Source of the DNA: Shinella granuli
GTDB taxonomy: Bacteria; Pseudomonadota; Alphaproteobacteria; Rhizobiales; Rhizobiaceae
Assembly: GCF_004341885.1 (NCBI RefSeq)
Contig: NZ_SLVX01000015.1
Coordinates: 1-64,000, forward strand
DNA length: 64,000 nucleotides
Reading direction: 5' to 3'
How positions within the stretch are numbered: the stretch's first letter is position 1; every line of letters begins with the position of its first letter. The translations under genes and the position numbers were made by a program. Of the stretch, positions 36,068-45,989 are shown piece after piece. The notes under the pieces are model-generated. The model did not search any database. It saw only the letters and a list, made by a program, of their open reading frames with translations, and was not told the origin of the DNA.

Positions 36068-36086
36068 AATCACTTCAAAAGTGATT
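36068..36086. promoter_or_regulatory. Perfect inverted repeat between tyrS and anmK
   Basis: AATCACTT-CAA-AAGTGATT is an 8-bp perfect inverted repeat with a 3-base spacer, 15 bases upstream of anmK and 98 bases upstream of tyrS. The size and symmetry suit a dimeric repressor. No T-tract or coding role explains it. The cognate regulator is unknown. Confidence 0.55.
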
Positions 36087-36100
36087 CTGGAGCGGATGGC

Positions 36101-37234
36101 ATGACGGGACTGCGGACGGCGATCGGTCTGATGAGCGGCACGAGCCTCGACGGCATCGACGTCGCGCTGCTGCGCACGGATGGCGAGGCCGTCGTCGAGC
36201 GCGGCCCCTGTCTTGCGCGGCCTTACGACGCCGCCTTCCGCCGCCGCCTTCAGGGCGCGCTGGAGACTGCCAAGAGGATCGGCAAGCGCGACGAACGGCC
36301 GGGCGATCTTGCCGCGGTCGAGCGCGCGCTGACGCTGCACCACGGCGAGGCCGTGCGCGCCTTCCTGGAGGAGAACGGGCTCGCGGCATCCGACATCGAC
36401 GTCATCGGCTTTCATGGCCAGACCGTGCTGCACCGGCCGGATGCCGGCCTGACGGTGCAGCTCGGCGACGGCGGGCTGCTCGCCCGCGAGACCGGCATCG
36501 ACGTGGTCTACGACATGCGGGCCAACGACATGGCGCATGGCGGGCAGGGCGCGCCGCTCATTCCCGCCTATCACGCCGCGCTTGCCGCCGGCCTTTCCGG
36601 TGCCACCGGCAAGGCGGTCGTCTTCGTCAATATCGGCGGCATTTCCAACATCACCTTCATCGGCGCGGACGGGGCGATCGTCGCCTATGACAGCGGTCCC
36701 GGCAACACGCTGATCGACCAATGGGTCGAGGCCCATGCCGGCATTCCCTACGACCAGGGCGGCATGATCGCCTCGGAAGGCCGTGTCGATCCCGGCCTTG
36801 CGGAGCGTTACCTTGGCCATGCCTTCTTCACCGATCCGGTGCGCCGCTCGCTCGACCGCAACGATTTCCGCCCGCCCGAGGGGTCGGATGCGAGCCTTGA
36901 GGACGGTGCGCGCACGCTGGCCCATGTCACGGCCGCGGCCATCCTGCGCTCGGCCCGCCACCTGCCGGAGCGGCCGAAGCTCTATGTCGTGTGCGGCGGC
37001 GGCCGGCTCAACCGGGTGATCATGGGCGACCTTGCGGCGCTTGCCGAGACGGAGAGGGCGGAGGTGGTGACGGCCGAGGCGCTCGGTCTCGACGGCGACA
37101 GCATGGAGGCGGAGGCCTGGGCCTATCTCGCCGTCCGCTCGCTCGGCGGCCTGCCGCTCACCTTCCCGGGCACGACGGGCGTGACGGCGCCCGTTTCCGG
37201 TGGCCTGTTACGGAAACACGCCGCCCGCGATTAA
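36101..37234 (+). CDS. anmK: Anhydro-N-acetylmuramic acid kinase
   Basis: A 377-residue ASKHA-fold kinase that opens and phosphorylates 1,6-anhydroMurNAc during cell-wall recycling. N-terminal phosphate loop [16 protein letters not shown], substrate-side [11 protein letters not shown], and adenosine-binding [13 protein letters not shown] are all intact; the VCGGGRLN block near the C-terminus is also typical. The start is ATG at 36101, right after the inverted repeat. Followed after 89 bases by a GGDEF gene that appears to be separate. Confidence 0.96.
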   Translation: MTGLRTAIGLMSGTSLDGIDVALLRTDGEAVVERGPCLARPYDAAFRRRLQGALETAKRIGKRDERPGDLAAVERALTLHHGEAVRAFLEENGLAASDIDVIGFHGQTVLHRPDAGLTVQLGDGGLLARETGIDVVYDMRANDMAHGGQGAPLIPAYHAALAAGLSGATGKAVVFVNIGGISNITFIGADGAIVAYDSGPGNTLIDQWVEAHAGIPYDQGGMIASEGRVDPGLAERYLGHAFFTDPVRRSLDRNDFRPPEGSDASLEDGARTLAHVTAAAILRSARHLPERPKLYVVCGGGRLNRVIMGDLAALAETERAEVVTAEALGLDGDSMEAEAWAYLAVRSLGGLPLTFPGTTGVTAPVSGGLLRKHAARD

Positions 37235-37323
37235 CGCTTTTTTCGCGGGCGCCTTCTAGGATTCGTCAGGATCGTTCCGGGCGCTTTTGCACGGAGCGGC
37301 TTTTATCTTGCGTAGGGTGGCCA

Positions 37324-38502
37324 ATGAGTGGCGCGGGCTTCGTGCTGGCGGTGAATTTTCTCATCGCGCAGTGTTTCTGCATGTTTTTCCTGGCGGTATC
37401 CGCCAGGAGCCGCAACCGCGTTGCCGCCCGCTGGTTTGCCGGCACCTATGCCGTCGCCTCGCTCGCCACCATCTTCGAATTCCTCGTCGCCTATGTGCCG
37501 CCGGCAAAGCTCTGGGCGATTCTCGCCTTCGCCGCCATGCTCGGCGGCATGCTGATGCTGCGCGTCGGCATCGGTCATCTCTACGGCCTTCGCACCAACC
37601 GCTGGGGCCTGGCGGGTATCTTCGTCGCCTTCGTCGCGCTCGATTATGCCATCTACGACCTGCCGCGCGGCACGCTCGCCCATGCGCTGCCCTACCAGAC
37701 GCCGTTCGCGGTGGCGCTCGGCATGAGCGCCTTCGCCGCCTGGCGGGCGCGTCCGGCCAGTTTCGTCGACCGGGCGCTCATCGTCCTGCTTGCGCTGACC
37801 AGCGTGCATTTCCTCGCAAAAGCCTTCGCCGCCGTGCTCGCCGGGGCGGGCAACACGGCGGAGGACTATCTCGCCAGCCAGTTCGCGCTCGTCTCGCAGA
37901 GCATGGGCGCGGTGCTGATCGTCGCGGTCGGCCTGATGCTGCTCTGCGTGCTCGTGCTGGAGATCGTCGCGGAGGAGAAGGGCAATGCGGAGGTCGATCC
38001 GCTGTCCGGCCTCCTCAACCGCCGCGGCTTCGACAACCACATCGACGCGCTGCTTGCGGGCGCCGGGCCACATGGCCTCATCCTGTGCGACATCGATCAT
38101 TTCAAGTCGGTCAACGACACCCATGGCCACCAGGGCGGCGACAGTGCCATCCGCGCCTTCGGCGAGGCGCTGCGTGTCGCGGCGCCGCCAGGTGCACTCG
38201 CGGCGCGCATCGGCGGGGAGGAGTTCGCGCTCTTCCTGCCGAACACAGGCAGGGAGGCGACGCTGCTCTTCGCCCAGACCCTGCGCGCCACCCGTGCCGT
38301 CGCCCCTATTCCCGGCCTGCCGCCGGCCGTGCGCATCACCGCCAGCTTCGGCGTCGCCGAGGTGACGCGCGGTGAACCGCTGCGCTTTGCCATGCGCCGG
38401 GCGGACGACGCGCTCTATGCGGCCAAGAATGCCGGGCGCGACTGCGTGCGCGAGGCGGAGCCGCCCGCGGTGGTGCTGGAGGTCGTCAAGCGCGCGACCT
38501 GA
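37324..38502 (+). CDS. Membrane-anchored diguanylate cyclase
   Basis: A 392-residue protein with about seven hydrophobic segments in residues 1-225 (for example LAVNFLIAQCFCMFFLAV and ILAFAAMLGGMLML) followed by a GGDEF domain (about 235-375). The active site is GGEEF (ARIGGEEFALFLP) and the metal/GTP residues DIDHFKSVNDTHGHQGGD are intact, so cyclase activity is expected. The position of the inhibitory RxxD upstream (AAPPGALAARIGGEEF) lacks the motif. The N-terminal multi-pass region is probably the sensor; no MASE family can be named with confidence. Confidence 0.9.
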   Translation: MSGAGFVLAVNFLIAQCFCMFFLAVSARSRNRVAARWFAGTYAVASLATIFEFLVAYVPPAKLWAILAFAAMLGGMLMLRVGIGHLYGLRTNRWGLAGIFVAFVALDYAIYDLPRGTLAHALPYQTPFAVALGMSAFAAWRARPASFVDRALIVLLALTSVHFLAKAFAAVLAGAGNTAEDYLASQFALVSQSMGAVLIVAVGLMLLCVLVLEIVAEEKGNAEVDPLSGLLNRRGFDNHIDALLAGAGPHGLILCDIDHFKSVNDTHGHQGGDSAIRAFGEALRVAAPPGALAARIGGEEFALFLPNTGREATLLFAQTLRATRAVAPIPGLPPAVRITASFGVAEVTRGEPLRFAMRRADDALYAAKNAGRDCVREAEPPAVVLEVVKRAT

Positions 38503-38527
38503 GGCGCGCGACCGGAAGGCAAAGAAA

Positions 38528-38552
38528 AAGCCCGGTGGACGTCACCGGGCTT
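38528..38552. terminator. Bidirectional intrinsic terminator
   Basis: AAGCCCGGTG pairs perfectly with CACCGGGCTT around GACGT. It is followed by CTTTGTTCTC on the plus strand and TTTCTTTGCC on the minus strand. It serves the convergent GGDEF gene and alpha/beta hydrolase gene. Confidence 0.88.
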
Positions 38553-38580
38553 CTTTGTTCTCTGTTCTCTTCTCGGCCGG

Positions 38581-39258
38581 TCAGCGGATGCGCTTGGCGG
38601 CCGGTTCCGGCGTCAGTTCGCCGGCAAGGCGGCGGTCCAAGTAGTCCTCGCATTCGGCCATCAGGGTTTCCGTCTGGCCGTTGAAGAAGTGGTTGGCGCC
38701 CGGCACCGTGCGGTGGGTGATCAGGATGCCCTTCTGCGTCTTGAGCTTCTCGACGAGGCCGTTGACATCCTTCTCCGGCGCCACCTTGTCGGAATCGCCG
38801 TTGATGATGAGGCCCGACGACGGGCAGGGGGCGAGGAACGAGAAGTCGTAGATGTTCGGCTGCGGGGCGATCGACATGAAGCCTTCGATCTCCGGGCGGC
38901 GCATCAGGAGCTGCATGCCGATCCAGGCGCCGAAGGAATAGCCGGCGACCCAGCAGCTCTTCGAATCGGGATGCAGGCTCTGCACCCAGTCGAGCGCCGA
39001 GGCCGCATCCGACAGTTCGCCGGCGCCATGGTCGAATTCGCCCTGGCTGCGGCCGATGCCGCGGAAATTGAAGCGCAGCGTCGTGAAACCGCGCTTCTGG
39101 AACATGTAGAAGAGCTGGTAGACGATCTGGTTGTTCATCGTGCCGCCGAACTGCGGGTGCGGATGCAGCACGATGGCGATCGGGGCGTTCTTCTGCTTGG
39201 ACGGCTGGTAACGGCCCTCAAGGCGACCGGCGGGTCCGTTGAAGATGATTTCGGGCAT
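38581..39258 (-). CDS. Alpha/beta hydrolase, dienelactone-hydrolase-like
   Basis: A 225-residue serine hydrolase. Oxyanion-side motif IVLHPHPQFGGTMNN, nucleophile Ser in VAGYSFGAWIGMQL, acid residue in INGDSDKV and His in VPGANHFFNGQ. Substrate unknown. It is divergent from the suf operon with a 213-base shared gap, an association I recall as frequent in alphaproteobacteria; whether it is part of the iron regulon is unknown, but the RirA- and Irr-type sites could influence it too. Confidence 0.88.
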   Translation of the reverse strand: MPEIIFNGPAGRLEGRYQPSKQKNAPIAIVLHPHPQFGGTMNNQIVYQLFYMFQKRGFTTLRFNFRGIGRSQGEFDHGAGELSDAASALDWVQSLHPDSKSCWVAGYSFGAWIGMQLLMRRPEIEGFMSIAPQPNIYDFSFLAPCPSSGLIINGDSDKVAPEKDVNGLVEKLKTQKGILITHRTVPGANHFFNGQTETLMAECEDYLDRRLAGELTPEPAAKRIR

Positions 39259-39309
39259 TCTTACTCCGGCAAGTTCGCGTTCTGGAACGGATTCTTGTCA
39301 ACTGAAGTC

Positions 39310-39359
39310 TTGACGAAACCAGTCAGCTTTTCTAGAACCTAGTTTAGAACCATTCGAAA
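39310..39359 (+). promoter_or_regulatory. suf operon promoter with RirA-type and Irr-type sites
   Basis: TTGACG (39310-39315) is a candidate -35, with TAGAAC at 39333-39338 as a 17-bp spaced -10. TGA-CGAAACCAG-TCA (39311-39325) fits the RirA TGA-N9-TCA consensus and overlaps the -35. TTTAGAA-CCA-TTCGAAA (39343-39359) matches the Irr/ICE consensus TTTAGAA-N3-TTCTAAA at all but one base and would lie around the start of transcription. Dual control by the two rhizobial iron regulators is the natural reading. Confidence 0.7.
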
Positions 39360-39471
39360 CTGTATAGGCGTCCAGGGGACGCCGTGAGCTTGGTGTCATA
39401 AGGCAAGCCCGACGGAAAATTCAAGGAAAATGCACGCCGCACCGAATGTATCGTGCGTGCATGGGTGAGAA

Positions 39472-40629
39472 ATGACGAAGACGGAGCGCACATATCTGGA
39501 CTGGAACGCCACGGCGCCCCTGCTGCCGGCGGCGCGCGAGGCCGTTCTTGCCGCGCTCGACAGCGTCGGCAACCCGTCTTCCGTGCATGGCGAGGGCCGG
39601 GCGCTGCGCATGCTGGTGGAAGCCGCGCGCCGCGACGTCGCCGCGCTGGTCGACACGGCTCCGGCCCATGTGATCTTCACGAGCGGCGCGACCGAAGCGG
39701 CCAACCTCGTCCTGACGCCCGATTACCGCATGGGCCGCACGCCGCTTGCCATCGGCCATCTCTATGTGTCCGAGATCGAGCATCCGGCGATCCGCGAGGG
39801 CGGGCGCTTTGCGCGCGATGCCGTGACGACGATCCCCGTCACCCGCGCCGGCCTCGTCGATCTCGATGCGCTGGAAACGCTTCTTGCGGGCCATGACAAG
39901 GCGAAGGGCCTGCCGATGGTGGCGGTCATGCTCGCCAACAACGAGACGGGCATCGTCCAGCCGGTGAAGGCGGCCGCCGAGACCGTGCGCCGCCATGGCG
40001 GCCTCCTCGTCGTCGATGCGGTGCAGGCCGTCGGCCGCGTGCCAGTCGATATGACGGCGCTCGACGCCGATTTCCTGATCGTCTCCTCGCACAAGCTGGG
40101 CGGCCCGAAGGGCGCCGGCGCGCTGGTCTCGCGCGGCGAGGTGCTGATGCCCGTGCCGCTGATCCGCGGCGGTGGGCAGGAGAAGGGGCACCGTTCCGGC
40201 ACCGAAAACCCGGCGGCGCTTGCCGGCTTTGCCGCGGCCGCCCGGGCCGCGGCGACGGATCTTGCCGGGCGCAATGCGCGGATCGCCGCGCTGCGCGATG
40301 CCTTGGAGAACGGCATGCGGGCGGCGACGAACGACGTCGTCATCCATGGCGCGGATGTCGAGCGCATCGCCAACACCTCGTTCTTCAGCCTGCCGGGCCT
40401 GAAGTCGGAGACGGGGCAGATCGCCTTCGACCTTGAAGGCATCGCGCTTTCGGCGGGCTCCGCCTGCTCCTCCGGCAAGGTCGGGCAGAGCCATGTGCTT
40501 GTCGCCATGGGTTTCGATGCGGCGCTCGGCGGGCTTCGCGTGTCGCTCGGCCCCGCCTCGACCGAGGCGGATATAGACCGTTTTCTGGCTGCCTTTTCGC
40601 GCGTCGTGGCACGACGGCGGGCGGCCTGA
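39472..40629 (+). CDS. sufS2: Cysteine desulfurase, IscS/NifS class (first suf-operon desulfurase)
   Basis: A 385-residue PLP enzyme releasing sulfur from cysteine as enzyme persulfide. N-terminus TYLDWNATAPLLPAARE, PLP lysine in SSHKLGGPKGAGAL, and the active Cys in the flexible loop GSACSSGKVGQSH. It is of the IscS/NifS subgroup (group I), unlike SufS later in the same operon, which is group II. Agrobacterium has the same plan, sufS2-B-C-D-S1-X-A. It is the first gene after the iron-controlled promoter; several hairpins separate it from sufB. Confidence 0.93.
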   Translation: MTKTERTYLDWNATAPLLPAAREAVLAALDSVGNPSSVHGEGRALRMLVEAARRDVAALVDTAPAHVIFTSGATEAANLVLTPDYRMGRTPLAIGHLYVSEIEHPAIREGGRFARDAVTTIPVTRAGLVDLDALETLLAGHDKAKGLPMVAVMLANNETGIVQPVKAAAETVRRHGGLLVVDAVQAVGRVPVDMTALDADFLIVSSHKLGGPKGAGALVSRGEVLMPVPLIRGGGQEKGHRSGTENPAALAGFAAAARAAATDLAGRNARIAALRDALENGMRAATNDVVIHGADVERIANTSFFSLPGLKSETGQIAFDLEGIALSAGSACSSGKVGQSHVLVAMGFDAALGGLRVSLGPASTEADIDRFLAAFSRVVARRRAA

Positions 40630-40636
40630 CGGGAAT

Positions 40637-40752
40637 CTTGCGAGAACGCAAGTTTTCGCTTGCCAAAGGGTGGGAAAAGCCGCCTTTGGCGCTTACATAA
40701 CCGGCGGGAGGCCCGCCACACGTTGACAAACTGCCGGACCTTGGATCCGGCA
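40637..40752 (+). other. Three successive hairpins between the first desulfurase and sufB
   Basis: CTTGCG-AGAA-CGCAAG followed by TTTT (40637-40656) is terminator-like. GCCAAAGG pairs with CCTTTGGC (40662-40690). TGCCGGA pairs with TCCGGCA (40732-40752) just ahead of the sufB ribosome site TTGGAG. The arrangement could reduce read-through into sufB, protect a processed end, or mask translation; which one cannot be decided from sequence. Confidence 0.55.
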
Positions 40753-40767
40753 AGATTGGAGAACGAT

Positions 40768-42237
<1,470 letters not shown>

Positions 42238-42351
42238 TCGGGTGAAGGAATGTCCCGGCGGGTTCCGCCGGGGGGCCGGACAGGCCTTTCGATGAAGTTT
42301 CCGCGTGATCCGTTATAGTAGCGGATGCGGCTCTCATCTGGAGGCGACGAC

Positions 42352-42513
42352 ATGGATCCGGTCAATCTGACGTACTACGCCGTGGTTTGCGGTGGACTTG
42401 CAGCCTATTCGCCGACGCTCACGAACAGGATCGTGCGGTTGGCGCTGGGGTTCGGGGTAGGTGCCCTTTCGGCGACGCTCCTTCCGGTGGTCCACTTCTT
42501 CCTCGGCTTCTGA
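42352..42513 (+). CDS. 53-residue membrane protein inside the suf operon
   Basis: Starts MDPVNLTYYAVVCGGLAAY with a GGAGG ribosome site eight bases upstream. Two hydrophobic stretches: residues about 6-22 and 30-52 (LALGFGVGALSATLLPVV), the second ending HFFLGF. A short polar turn (SPTLTNR) lies between, so a helical hairpin in the inner membrane is likely. It lies between sufB and sufC, 114 bases after sufB and 47 bases before sufC. No known SUF component has this form. A role in membrane placement of the SUF complex is conceivable but unproven. Confidence 0.68.
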   Translation: MDPVNLTYYAVVCGGLAAYSPTLTNRIVRLALGFGVGALSATLLPVVHFFLGF

Positions 42514-42560
42514 AACGAAGACGGGAGCGCGGGACGCGCTCCGAAGCCAGGATCGAGAAC

Positions 42561-43316
42561 ATGCTTGAAATCAAGAATCTGCACGCACGCATCGCCGAGG
42601 ACGGCACCGAGATCATCCGCGGCCTGAACCTTTCCGTGAAGGCTGGCGAAGTCGCCGCCATCATGGGCCCGAACGGCTCGGGCAAGTCGACGCTCTCCTA
42701 CATCCTCTCCGGCCGCGAGGACTACGAGGTCACCGAAGGCGACATCCTCTACAACGGCGAGAGCATCCTGGAACTGGATCCGTCCGAGCGTGCCGCCAAG
42801 GGCATCTTCCTCGCCTTCCAGTACCCGGTCGAAATCCCCGGCGTCGCCACCATGCAGTTCCTGAAGGTTGCGATGAACGAGCAGCGCAAGGCGCGCGGCG
42901 AGGCGGAGCTGACGACGCCGGACTTCATGCGCCGCGTCAAGGACGCCGCCGCGGAACTGAAGATCGCGCCGGAAATGCTGCGCCGTCCGCTGAATGTCGG
43001 TTTCTCCGGCGGTGAGAAGAAGCGCGCCGAAATCCTGCAGATGTCGCTCCTGGAGCCGAAGCTCTGCATCCTCGACGAGACGGATTCCGGCCTCGACATC
43101 GACGCGCTGAAGATCGTGGCCGACGGCGTTAATGCGCTGCGTTCGCCCGACCGCGCCGTCGTCGTCATCACCCACTACCAGCGCCTGCTCGACTATATCG
43201 TGCCCGATACGGTGCACGTTCTCTACAAGGGCCAGGTCATCAAGTCCGGCGACAAGACGCTGGCGCACGAGCTGGAAGCAAACGGCTACGCCGACATCAT
43301 CGGCGCCGCCGCCTGA
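42561..43316 (+). CDS. sufC: Fe-S assembly ATPase SufC
   Basis: A 251-residue ABC-type ATPase that drives conformational change in the SufB-SufD scaffold. Walker A GPNGSGKST (36-44), signature FSGGEKKRAEI, and Walker B with D-loop LCILDETDSGLDID are intact. No membrane segments. Start MLEIKNLHARIAED at 42561; the frame open to 42387 overlaps the 53-residue ORF out of frame and is not used. Confidence 0.97.
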   Translation: MLEIKNLHARIAEDGTEIIRGLNLSVKAGEVAAIMGPNGSGKSTLSYILSGREDYEVTEGDILYNGESILELDPSERAAKGIFLAFQYPVEIPGVATMQFLKVAMNEQRKARGEAELTTPDFMRRVKDAAAELKIAPEMLRRPLNVGFSGGEKKRAEILQMSLLEPKLCILDETDSGLDIDALKIVADGVNALRSPDRAVVVITHYQRLLDYIVPDTVHVLYKGQVIKSGDKTLAHELEANGYADIIGAAA

Positions 43317-43339
43317 CGGCTTGGCGAAGGAGTGATCTC

Positions 43340-44614
43340 ATGAACATGCAGACAGGCATGAAGCTCTCCGTCGCCGAGACGGCGCTCTGCGAAGCCTACG
43401 ACCACGCTATCGGCGAACTGCCGGGCGATGGCGCCGTGCTCGCCGCCCGCGACGTTCTCATCAGCGACTTCAAGGATGCCGGCCTTCCGACGCGCCGCGT
43501 CGAAGCCTGGCACTATACGGACCTCAAGGCGCTGCTGCGCGCCGTGCCGGCCTTCGATCCGGCAGCCTCCGCCGCCAGGTTCGAACCGCTGGTCGAAGGC
43601 TCGACGGTGCTCTCCGTCGTCAACGGCGTTGCGGATGGGCGGGGCTCGGTCGAGGGCGTGACGCTGCGCACCTTTGCCGATGCGCTTGCCGACGGCACGG
43701 CCGCAGGCGGCCTCGTCGCCCGCGACAGCGACGACACGATCGGCCGCATCAACGGTGCCTTCGTGCGCGACGGTTTCGTGCTGGATTTCCCCGCCGGCAC
43801 CGAACTTGCAGCGCCGGTCGAAATCCAGACGGTGCAGAATGCCGGCCAGGTCCATACGCGCTTCCCGGTGACCTTCGGCGCGAACGCCAGGGCAACCATC
43901 ATCGAGCGCCATGCGGCGGCCGGCGACAATGCCGCCTTCGTCACGACGATCAGCGACATCTCGCTTGCCGAGGGCGCGGATATCACCTGGGTCATCTTCC
44001 AGGGGCAGGGCGCGGCCGACACCCATCTCGGCCAGATCCGCATCACGCTCGGCACGGATGCGAAACTGCGCCTTTATGTGATCAATGCCGGCGGCAAGCT
44101 CGTGCGGCAGGAAATCCATGTCGTGGTGGCGGGCGAGGGCTCCGACCTCATCCTGCGCGGCATCAACCTGCTCGGCGGCGAGACGCATACCGACGTGACC
44201 TTCACGGTCGGCCACGACGTGCCGAACACGACGTCGACGGAAGTGATCCGCAACGTGATCTTCGATCGCGCCCGCGGTGTCTTCCAGGGCCAGATCCGCG
44301 TGGCGCCGGATGCCCAGAAGACCGACGCCAAGATGTCGTGCAACACGCTGCTGCTTTCCGACGAAGCCGACTTCTCGGCCAAGCCGGAGCTGGAAATCTT
44401 CGCCGACGACGTGCAGTGCGGCCACGGCGCGACCGTGATCGACATCGACCACGTACAGCTCTTCTACCTGATGGCCCGCGGCATCCCGGAAAACAAGGCG
44501 CGCGCCATGCTGGTCAACGCCTTCGTCGCCGAGATCGTCGAGGAGCTGGAAGACGAGCCGCTGGTCGAGGCGCTGGAAGGCGTCATCGCCGGCTGGCTCG
44601 ACAAGCACGCCTGA
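43340..44614 (+). CDS. sufD: Fe-S assembly scaffold subunit SufD
   Basis: A 424-residue paralogue of SufB. N-terminal helical region (residues 1-110) with VEAWHYTDLKALLR, then the beta-helix and a C-terminal region containing DDVQCGHGATVIDIDHVQL and MLVNAFVAEIVEEL. The conserved His of CGHGAT is the residue implicated in iron acquisition at the SufB-SufD interface. Starts 23 bases after sufC. Confidence 0.95.
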   Translation: MNMQTGMKLSVAETALCEAYDHAIGELPGDGAVLAARDVLISDFKDAGLPTRRVEAWHYTDLKALLRAVPAFDPAASAARFEPLVEGSTVLSVVNGVADGRGSVEGVTLRTFADALADGTAAGGLVARDSDDTIGRINGAFVRDGFVLDFPAGTELAAPVEIQTVQNAGQVHTRFPVTFGANARATIIERHAAAGDNAAFVTTISDISLAEGADITWVIFQGQGAADTHLGQIRITLGTDAKLRLYVINAGGKLVRQEIHVVVAGEGSDLILRGINLLGGETHTDVTFTVGHDVPNTTSTEVIRNVIFDRARGVFQGQIRVAPDAQKTDAKMSCNTLLLSDEADFSAKPELEIFADDVQCGHGATVIDIDHVQLFYLMARGIPENKARAMLVNAFVAEIVEELEDEPLVEALEGVIAGWLDKHA

Positions 44615-44620
44615 TCGGTC

Positions 44621-44662
44621 GCGATCCCGGCGGGACCCGCATGATGGCCGGTCCGGGATCGC
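44621..44662 (+). other. Stable hairpin in the sufD-sufS gap
   Basis: GCGATCCCGG pairs perfectly with CCGGGATCGC (10 bp) around a 22-base spacer that contains no start codon in use. There is no T-run, so simple termination is unlikely. It could block 3'-exonuclease movement and make the sufBCD segment more stable than the distal genes. Confidence 0.5.
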
Positions 44663-44739
44663 GCAAACAAGCAAAGGGCGTTTTCGCGGTTCTGAGGAAC
44701 AGGAACGCTCCAGGGCACGCCTGACATAGGACGAACGAG

Positions 44740-45978
44740 ATGGAACACGCCCCCGCACTGGCCTACGACGTCGAGGCGATCCGCAAGGATTTCCCGATCC
44801 TGACGAAGACGGTCTACGGCAAGCCGCTGGTCTATCTCGACAACGGCGCCTCGGCGCAGAAGCCGCAGTCCGTGATCGACGCGATCGCATATGCCTATTC
44901 CAACGAATACGCCAATGTGCATCGCGGCCTGCACTTCCTGTCGAACGCCGCCACGGACGCCTACGAGGCGGCGCGCGAGAAGGTGCGCCGTTTCCTGAAT
45001 GCCTCCTCGGTCGACGAGATCATCTTCACGAAATCCTCGACCGAAGCGATCAACACGGTCGCCTACGGTTACGGCATGCCGAAGATCGGCGCGGGCGACG
45101 AGATCGTGCTGTCGATCATGGAGCACCATTCCAACATCGTGCCCTGGCACTTCATCCGCGAGCGGCAGGGCGCGAAACTCGTCTGGGCGCCGGTGGACGA
45201 TACGGGCGCCTTCCACATAGAAGACTTCGAGAAGTGCCTGACGGAGCGCACCAAGCTCATCGCCATCACGCATATGTCGAACGCGCTCGGCACCATCGTG
45301 CCGGTCAAGGAGATCTGCCGCATCGCCCGCGAGCGCGGCATTCCGGTGCTGGTCGACGGCTCGCAGGGCGCCGTGCACATGCCGGTGGACGTGCGCGACA
45401 TCGATTGCGACTGGTACGTGATGACCGGCCACAAGCTCTACGGCCCGTCGGGCATCGGCGTGCTCTACGGCAAGATGGATCGCCTCAAGGAGATGCGGCC
45501 CTTCCAGGGCGGCGGCGAGATGATCGTCGACGTGACCGAGGACATCGTCACCTACAACGACCCGCCGCACCGCTTCGAGGCCGGAACGCCGCCGATCGTG
45601 CAGGCGATCGGGCTCGGCCATGCGCTCGACTACATGGAGAAGATCGGCCGCGCGGCGATCGCCACCCATGAGGCGGATTTGCGCGACTATGCCCATGAGC
45701 GGCTGTCGGCGATCAATTCGCTGAAGATCTTCGGCACGGCGCCGGGCAAGGGCTCGATCTTCTCCTTCGAGCTGGAAGGCATCCATGCCCATGACGTCTC
45801 GATGGTCATCGACCGGGCAGGGGTGGCGGTGCGCGCCGGCACCCATTGTGCCCAGCCGCTCTTGAAACGCTTCGGCGTCACCTCCACATGCCGGGCATCG
45901 TTCGGCCTGTACAACACGCGCGCCGAAGTCGATGCCCTGGCCGACGCGCTCGACCATGCCCGCAAGTTTTTCGCCTGA
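44740..45978 (+). CDS. sufS: Cysteine desulfurase SufS
   Basis: A 412-residue group II desulfurase. PLP lysine in VMTGHKLYGPSGIGVLYG, active Cys in RAGTHCAQPLLKRFG, and the N-terminal VYLDNGASAQKPQSVIDA. SufS usually needs a sulfur acceptor SufE or SufU; neither is present in this window, so the acceptor must be encoded elsewhere or be replaced. With the IscS-like enzyme at the head of the operon, two desulfurases of different classes are coexpressed. Confidence 0.95.
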   Translation: MEHAPALAYDVEAIRKDFPILTKTVYGKPLVYLDNGASAQKPQSVIDAIAYAYSNEYANVHRGLHFLSNAATDAYEAAREKVRRFLNASSVDEIIFTKSSTEAINTVAYGYGMPKIGAGDEIVLSIMEHHSNIVPWHFIRERQGAKLVWAPVDDTGAFHIEDFEKCLTERTKLIAITHMSNALGTIVPVKEICRIARERGIPVLVDGSQGAVHMPVDVRDIDCDWYVMTGHKLYGPSGIGVLYGKMDRLKEMRPFQGGGEMIVDVTEDIVTYNDPPHRFEAGTPPIVQAIGLGHALDYMEKIGRAAIATHEADLRDYAHERLSAINSLKIFGTAPGKGSIFSFELEGIHAHDVSMVIDRAGVAVRAGTHCAQPLLKRFGVTSTCRASFGLYNTRAEVDALADALDHARKFFA

Positions 45979-45989
45979 GGAGTAGGCCC

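Noticed and set aside
37217-37250. GCCCGCG/CGCGGGC hairpin at the end of anmK
   Set aside because: The T-run lies inside the loop and the stem overlaps the stop codon region; not a convincing terminator.
40723-40745. Possible internal promoter before sufB
   Set aside because: TTGACA is perfect as a -35, but 17 bases later the sequence is TCCGGC, unlike any -10, and it falls in a hairpin stem.
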